Below are positions 57,298 to 64,000 of a stretch of DNA of 64,000 nt, piece after piece. Made by a program: the position numbers and the translations under genes. Each line of letters opens with the position of its first letter. Within the stretch, counting starts at the first letter, position 1. The notes below the pieces were generated by a model. That model did no database searches. It saw nothing but the letters and a program-made list of their open reading frames with translations, and had not been told where the DNA came from. Origin of the DNA: Luidia sarsii (Eukaryota > Echinodermata > Asteroidea > Paxillosida > Luidiidae); NCBI GenBank assembly GCA_949987565.1, contig OX465105.1, positions 4,050,159 through 4,114,158 of the forward strand. The letters run 5' to 3'.

Positions 57298-57503
57298 GAA
57301 AGAACTGTGTTAAATGTTTCCATGTTGCCTTGCAGATCTTCAGATGGTGAACATCATCCTGCTTGAGTTCTCTAGACCCATGAAGACGAGATTCCTCAAA
57401 ATCCTGTGACAGATGGGCACTGAGTACTACGAGCTTGTCCTGACTCCTGACATCCATATGCAACAAGGTCAGTGTCAAAGGCAAACTCTCACTCATTACT
57501 TAA
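57298..57503. repeat. Conserved 210-bp block 1 of 4, exon-like on either strand
   Basis: Repeated at 58171-58380, 59822-60030 and 61463-61675, separated by minisatellite. On the plus strand it has acceptor- and donor-like ends (ttgccttgcag|ATC … CAACAAG|gtcagt) but no open frame. On the minus strand a frame of 61-78 aa starting MSESLSLTLTLLHMDV is open in all four copies. The product is unrecognised. Confidence 0.5.
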
Positions 57504-58656
57504 CAGAACAAAACAGACGCATTGGGGGTAAAGGGTTGACCACTTAACAGAAAGAAACAGATGCATTGGGGGTAAAGGGATGACTACCATACAGAACAAA
57601 ACAGACGCACTGTACGTGAACAGAATGAAACAGATGCATTGAGAGTAAAGGGGTGAAAACTTAATATAAAGAAACTGACGCATTGGGGGTCAAGGGGTGA
57701 CTACTTAACAGAACGAAACAGATGCATTGGGGGTAAAGGGGTGACTACTTAACAGAACGAAACAGACAAATTGGTTGTAAAGGATCGACTACTTGGTAGA
57801 ACAAAACAGATGCATTGGGGGTAAAGGGGTAACTACTTGACCAAACGAAACAGACGCATTGGGGGTAAAGGGGTGACTACTTAACAGAACGAAACAGACG
57901 CATTGGGGGTAAAGGGGTGACTATTTAACAGAACGAAACAGACAAATTGGTTGTAAAGGATCGACTACTTGGTAGAACAAAACAGATGCATTGGGGGTAA
58001 AGGGGTGACTACTTAACAAAACGAAACAGACGCATTGGGGGTAAAGGGGTGACTACTTCACAGAACGAAACAGACGCATTGGGGGTACAGTTGTGACTTC
58101 TTAACAGAATGAAAAAACAAAGGGTTACAGGGATGGCTACTGAACAGAATGAAATACATCTTGTGTAAACCAGAGAAAGAACTGCGCTAAATTTTTCCAT
58201 ATTGCCTTGCAGATCTTCAGATGGTGAACATCATCCTGCTTGAGTTCTCTAGACGCATGAAGACGAGATTCCTCAAAATCCTGTGACAGATGGGCACTGA
58301 GCACTACGAGCTTGTCCTGACTTCTGACTTCCATATGCAATAAGGTCAGTGTCAAAGACAAACTCTCACTCATTACTTAAAGAAGAATGAAACCCAGAGA
58401 AAAATGTTGGCTTATCTGATTGGACGTTAAAAACAACCTACAATTACCTGTGTTACTCACCTACGAGTTTCATAAAGAGGGAAAAATCATGGAATTCATT
58501 GGTCGATTTCGCGTTCCCGCAAACCGCCACCATTTTAAATGGCCCGCCAGTCACTGCGGGGGGTATGACATCGCAACGGAAAACTCCCGCATGGGCCCGG
58601 ACGGATGTACCCCTTACTATACTGCGTGCAGTTTGTATACACTCGCGAGCTGAACG

Positions 58657-58815
58657 ATGGTGTACTGCCAGGCTTTAGGATGTCAAAATGTCAGCGGGAT
58701 AAAGCTGGGGAAATCTTTCCATGCAGTTCCCAACAAGGACAAGAGTCCTCAGATGTTTAGGAAGTGGGCTGTGGCCATCAAAGTTGAGAAATGTCTCAAA
58801 GTCAGCTACACTTGA
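58657..58815 (+). CDS. THAP-domain N-terminal exon (left arm)
   Basis: The 52-codon ORF begins MVYCQALGCQNVSG, followed by 'GKSFHAVPNKDKSPQMFRKW' and 'AVAIK'. This matches the THAP zinc-finger start: C-x4-C near the N terminus, then SFH-x-(F/V)P and the invariant W. The downstream Cys-x2-His half is missing, so the ORF is one exon or a truncated domain. THAP proteins bind DNA and include P-element transposases and host factors. A donor-like AAA|gttgag follows. Confidence 0.6.
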   Translation: MVYCQALGCQNVSGIKLGKSFHAVPNKDKSPQMFRKWAVAIKVEKCLKVSYT

Positions 58816-59281
58816 AATGACGTGATTTGTAGCGTGGTGATTGCGTACAGTCTCGATCTACATACACTTTTACATGTACATGTGTTAGCGAAGCTGTGTG
58901 TAGCTTAATTATTGGGGGTCAGGGGTCATGCACTTCCCTGAAACCTCACTGCACACATAGCATGCAGCGCATGGTATGCATGCGCACAATACTATTACTA
59001 GTGCTAGGACAACTCGTTGCGGTCAGCGACCAGGGAATAAACAGTGATGGCAACAGGAGTTGCATCGCCGATAGCGTGCCAATTGCAGCACAAATAAAAA
59101 GAAGGCACAATACGTATATCCCCCTTCTTCCTCCATAGTACCATATATGTAAGGCATGTTCCTTCACTATTTTTCTTGGCTTCGAGCCGGTGAGTTTGGC
59201 CAGCAATCCTCCTCCCAATTAATCCTCCTCGGTGAAGTGATCGTCATTTTGACTGTATTTGTAGCCGACTTTGAGAAATTT

Positions 59282-59413
59282 CTAATTTTTGATGGCCGCA
59301 GCCCACTTCCTAAACAACTCAGGTCTCTTGTCCTTGTTGGGAACTGCATGGAAAGATTTCCCCAGCTTTATCCCGCTGGTATTTTGACATCCAAAAGCCT
59401 GGCACTACACCAT
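59282..59413 (-). pseudogene. THAP-domain exon with nonsense codon (right arm)
   Basis: Inverted copy of the THAP exon. Codon 3 is TAG where the other arm has TAC. The rest keeps 'CQAFGCQNTSGIKLGKSFHA' and 'FRKWAAAIK'. The two arms differ at several codons, so they are not being perfectly homogenised. Confidence 0.6.
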
Positions 59414-61940
59414 CGTTCAGCTCGCGAGTGTTTAACTGCACGCGGTATATAAACATGTACTGTACATTATGTAGTAGGGGTACATCCGTCCGGGCGCATG
59501 CGTGAGTTGTCCGTCTTTATGTCATACCCCCGCAGTGACTGGCGGGCCATTCAAAATGGTGGCGGTTTCGGGAACGCGAATTCGAACACCGAATTCCTTG
59601 ATTTTTCCCTCTTTATGAAACTCGTAGGTGAGTAGCACATAGGTAATTGTAGGTTGTTTTTAACACCCAATCAGATAAGCCAACATTTTTCTCTGGGTTT
59701 CATTCTTCTTTAACAAAACGAAACAGACGCATTGGGGATACAGTTGTGACTTCTTAACATAATGAAAAAACAAAGGGTTACAGGGATGGCTACTGAACAG
59801 AATGAAATACATCTTGTGTAAACCAGAGAAAGAACTGTGTTAAATTTTTCAATATTGCCTTGCAAATCTTCAGATGGTGAACATCATCCTGCTTGAGTTC
59901 TCTAGACCCATGAAGACAAGATTCCTCAAAATCCTGTGACAGATGGGCACTGAGCACTACGAGCTTGTCCTGACTCCTGACATCCATATGCAACAAGGTC
60001 AGTGTCAAAGGCAAACTCACACTCATTACTTAACAGAACAAAACAGATGCATTGGGGGTAACAGGGTGACTACTTAACGGAATAAAACAGATCCATTGGG
60101 ATAAAGGGGTGACTACTTGACAGAACGAAACAGACACATTGGGGGTAAAGGGGTGACTTAACAGAACGAAACAGACACATTGGGGGTAAAGGGATGACTA
60201 CTTAACAGAACGAAACAGACGCATTGGGAGTAAAGGGGTGACCTCTTAACATAACGAAACAGATGCATTGGGGGTAAAGGGGTGACTTAACAGAACGAAA
60301 CAGACGCATTGGGGGTAAAGGGGTGACCTCTTAACATAACGAAACAGATGCATTGGGGGTAAAGGGGTGACTTAACAGAACGAAACAGACGCATTGGGGG
60401 TAAAGGGGTGACCTCTTAACATAACGAAACAGACACATTGGGGGTAAAGGGGTGACTTAACAGAACGAAACAGACGCATTGGGGGTAAAGGGGTGACTAC
60501 TTAACAGAACAAAACAGACACATTGGGGGTAAAGGGGCGACTACTTAACAGAACGAAACAGACGCATTGGGGGTAAAGGGATGACTACTTAACAGAACGA
60601 AACAGACGCATTGGGGGTAAAGGGATGACTACTTAACAGAACGAAACAGACGCATTGGGAGTAAAGGGGTGACCTCTTAACATAACGAAACAGATGCATT
60701 GGTGGTAAAGGGGTGACTACTTAACAGAATGAAACAGATACATTGGGGGTAAAGGGGCGACTACTTGACAGAACGAAACAGACGCATTGGGGGTAAAGGG
60801 GTGACTACTTAACAGAACGAAACGGACGAATTGGGGGTAAAAGGGCGACTACTTAACAGATTGAAACAGACACATTGGGGGTAAAGGGGTGACTGCTTAA
60901 CAGAACGAAACAGACACATTGGTTGTAAAGGGGTGACTACTTAACAGAACTAAACAGACGCATTAGGGGTAAAGGGGTGACTACTTAACAGAACGAAACA
61001 GACACATTGGGGGTAAAGGGGTGACTACTTAACAGAATGAAACAGACGCATTAGGGTTAAAGGGGTGACTACTTGACAGAACGAAACGGACGCATTGGAG
61101 GTAAACGGGTGACTATGGTACTTACATGTAACAGAACAAAACAGACGCATGGGGGGTAAAGGGGTGACTACTTAACAGAACGAAACAGATGCATTGAGGG
61201 TTAAGGGATGACAACTTAACAGAACGAAACAGATGCATTGGGGGTAAAGGGGTGACTACTTAACAGAATGAAACAGACGCATTGGGGGTAAAGGGGTGAC
61301 TACATGTACTTAACGGAACGAAACAGATGCATTGAGGGTAAAGGGGTGACTACTTAACAAATCGAAAGAGACGCACTGGGGATACAGTTCTGACTTCTTA
61401 ACAGAATGAAAAAACAAAGGGTTACAGGGATGGCTACTGAACAGAATGAAATACATCTTGCGTTAACCATAGAAAGAATTGTGCTTAAATTTTCCATATT
61501 GCCTTGCAGATCTTCAGATGGCGAACATCATCCTGCTTGAGTTCTCTAGACGCATGAAGACGAGATTCCTCAAAATCCTGTGACAGATGGGCACTGAGCA
61601 CTACGAGCTTATCCTGACTCCTGACATCCATATGCAACAAGGTCAGTGTCAAAGACAAACTCTCACTCATTACTATCAGAACAAAACAGATGCATTGGGG
61701 GTAACAGGATGACTACTTAACGAAACGAAACAGACGCATTGGGGGTAAAGGGGTGACTACTTAACAGAACGAAACAGACACATTGGGGGTAAAGGGATGA
61801 CTACTTAACAGAACGAAACAGACGCATTGGGAGTAAAGGGGTGACCTCTTAACAGAACGAAACAGATGCATTGGTGGTAAAGGGGTGACTACTTAACAGA
61901 AAGAAACAGATACATTGGGGGTAAAGGGGTGGCTACTTAA

Positions 61941-62635
61941 CCACTTCGCGCCGGGACCTCCGAATCCGGAGGTCAATTGGATTGCCTATGCAACGGGGCC
62001 CTCCGAATCAGGGCACCACTTTTGTCCACATTCTAAACAAAGACTCTTTTCAGCTTAGAACAGCAATACGAATCAGTACAAAGACCCTTTTTGACGCAAG
62101 TTGCCACATGAATTGCATGATTAGCAACAGTAATTTGTGCAATTGTGGGACTTTTACTGTGGAGGATCGTGGGATACCGGGCTGCAGCTGAAAGCACGCG
62201 GGGAACATTGTCTTTACATGCCACACAGCCCAACGGTCTTCGGTCTGGCATTGGAATTCCCCCCACATTCTTAACCGTAATCTGTACGCTCATTTGTGGC
62301 CGACCAACTCAAAGATTTGACTGCCTGGAGTTGAGGCTAGAATCTGCGGTCAGGGATTGTCAGCAGCGTACACGCACGCACACACACACGTTCGTTACGG
62401 TCCATTGACGATGCACAAAGGGCCCTTTTTCGAACCGATAATCTCTTGACAAAAGCCAAAACGACGTCCAAATTGTGCCAGGTTTTACTCTCTTTTACCC
62501 ATAGTATACTCTTATCGATTTATTTCACATAAATATATTGTTCCGATTGTTTTAGCGAGATTTGAAAATGATGCATTGTTCAAAAACCCCTGTATGGCGG
62601 TCATCGGCGCTGAAAACCCCCCCGGGGCGAAGTGG
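61941..62635. mobile_element. piggyBac-like MITE, copy 2
   Basis: TTAA lies at 61937-61940 and 62636-62639. The TIR is CCACTTCGCGCCGGG on the left and a slightly altered complement on the right. Removing the element plus one TTAA restores a minisatellite unit (ggctacTTAAcataat). Closely similar to 37517-38212. Confidence 0.8.
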
Positions 62636-64000
62636 TTAACATAATAAAACATGCATTGGGGGTAAAGGGGTGACTACTTAATAGAACGAAACAGACACAT
62701 TGGGGTTAAAGGGGTGACTAATTAACAGAACGAAACAGATGTAATGAGGGTAAAGGGGTGACTACTTAACAGAACGAAACAGACGTATTGGGGGTAAAGG
62801 GGTGACTACTTAACAGAATAAAACAGACGTATTGGAGGTAAAGGGGTGACTACTTAACAGAACGAAACAGATGCATTTGTGGTAAAGGGATGACTACTTA
62901 ACAGAACGAAACAGATGCATTGAGGGTTAAGGGATGACTACTTAACAGAATGAAACAGATGTAATGAGGGTAAAGGGGTGACTACTTAACAGAATGAAAC
63001 AGAAGTATTGGGGGTAAAGGGGTGACTACTTAACAGAATGAAACAGACGCATTGGGAGTAAAGGGATGACTACTTAACAGAATGAAACAGACGCATTGGG
63101 AGTAAAGGGGTGACTACTTAACAGAATGAAACGGAAGCATTGGGGGTAAAGGGGTGACTACTTAACAGAATGAAACAGACGCATTGGGGTAAAGGGGTGA
63201 CTACTTAACAGAATGAAACGGAAGCATTGGGGGAAAAGGGGTGACTACTTAACATAATGAAACAGATGCATTGGGGGTAAAGGGATAACTACTTAACAGA
63301 ATGAAACAGATGCATTGGGGGTAAAGGGGTGACTACTTAACAGAATGAAACAGACGTATTGGGGGTAAAGGGGTGACTACTTAACATAATGAAACTGATG
63401 CATGGGGGGTAAAGGGGTGACTACTTAACAGAACGAAACAGATGCATTGAGGGTTAAGGGATGACTACTTAAAAGAACAAACAGACGCATTTTGGGTAAA
63501 GGGTTGACTACTTAACAGAACGAAACAGACCCATTGGGGGTAAAGGGGTGACTACTTAACATAACGAAACAGACGCATTGGGGTAAAGGGGTGACTACTT
63601 AACAGAACAAAACAGACGCAAGGGGGTTAAGGGGTGACTACTTAACAGAACGAAACAGATGCATTGAGGGTTAAGGGATGACTAGTTAAAAGAACGAAAC
63701 AGACTCATTTTGGGTAAAAGGGTGACTACTTGACAGAACGAAACGGACGCATTGGGGGTAAACGGGTGACTTCTTAACAGAATGAAACAGACACATTGGG
63801 GGTAAACGGGTGACTAATTAACAGAATGAAACAGACGCATTGGAGGTAAAGGCGTGACTACTTAACATAACGAAACAGTCGCATTGGGGTAAAGGGGTGA
63901 CTACTTAACAGAACAAAACAGACGCAAAGGGGTAAAGGGGTGACTACTTAACAGAACGAAACAGATGCATTGAGGGTTAAGGGATGACTAGTTAAAAGAA

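Larger units (their letters stand above)
58381..59709. mobile_element. TTAA-flanked long inverted repeat carrying THAP exons
   Basis: TTAA lies at 58377-58380 and 59710-59713. The ends AGAAGAATGAAACCCAGAG and complement begin arms of about 410-435 bp around a unique centre of about 480 bp. Each arm encodes a THAP-like exon. It is inserted in the minisatellite array. Confidence 0.7.
57504..64000. repeat. 44-bp minisatellite array, interrupted, running off the window
   Basis: Consensus ACTACTTAACAGAACGAAAC then AGACGCATTGGGGGTAAAGG and GGTG. About 80 units occupy 57504-58130, 60020-61420, 61675-61936 and 62640-64000. Interruptions are the 210-bp blocks, the THAP inverted-repeat element (58381-59709) and the piggyBac-like MITE (61941-62635). 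Each typical unit contains one TTAA. Confidence 0.9.

Overview
The window is eukaryotic. Its few coding segments are split by GT-AG introns, most of the sequence is non-coding, and mobile elements and satellites occupy a large share. An NHL-repeat (TRIM-like) gene, long runs of the TGTACA microsatellite, tRNA-headed SINEs and many TIR elements point to a marine invertebrate, perhaps an echinoderm, hemichordate or amphioxus. The species cannot be fixed from the sequence alone.

Layout. 1-4.25 kb: two and a half copies of a 1.69-kb tandem repeat. 4.3-12.6 kb: mostly non-coding, with foldback elements, an E-box-like minisatellite, a segmental duplication interrupted by a MITE, and a possible first exon of a mitochondrial protein at 6975. 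13.3-19.8 kb: three exons (plus one doubtful exon) of a TRIM/NHL-type gene, whose introns are filled with MITEs and whose exons carry small frame breaks. 21-23.9 kb: a SINE, a MITE and a decayed 5'-truncated LINE. 25.3-30.8 kb: a 12-copy array of a conserved hairpin, then duplicated modules resembling terminal exons with AATAAA signals, then nine 149-bp units each ending in a 3'-splice-site-like sequence. 31-41.6 kb: a cassette of two 95-bp exon-like blocks (A and B) repeated about six times, carrying nested TIR elements. One of these holds a Myb/SANT-like exon.

44,863-52,540 is the main find. It is a complete 7,678-bp DNA transposon with a 6-bp target duplication (GGTATT), terminal inverted repeats matching for about 77 bp, subterminal arrays of 17 and 13 hairpin-forming 20-mers, and two convergent, apparently intact two-exon genes. 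One encodes a 392-aa DDE integrase-like transposase with IS3-like features. The other encodes a 684-aa SAM-like/HECT-like ubiquitin ligase that keeps its catalytic cysteine. The likely division of labour is that the transposase moves the element and the ligase modifies element or host proteins; this is inference.

52.7-64 kb: telomere-like repeats, a 1.26-kb palindrome, further TIR elements, and a 44-bp minisatellite running off the window edge. Each typical unit of that minisatellite contains TTAA, and two TTAA-flanked elements have inserted into the array. One is a long inverted repeat carrying a THAP-domain exon on each arm; the copy on the minus strand has an early stop. The other is a 695-bp piggyBac-like MITE that also has a copy at 37.5 kb.
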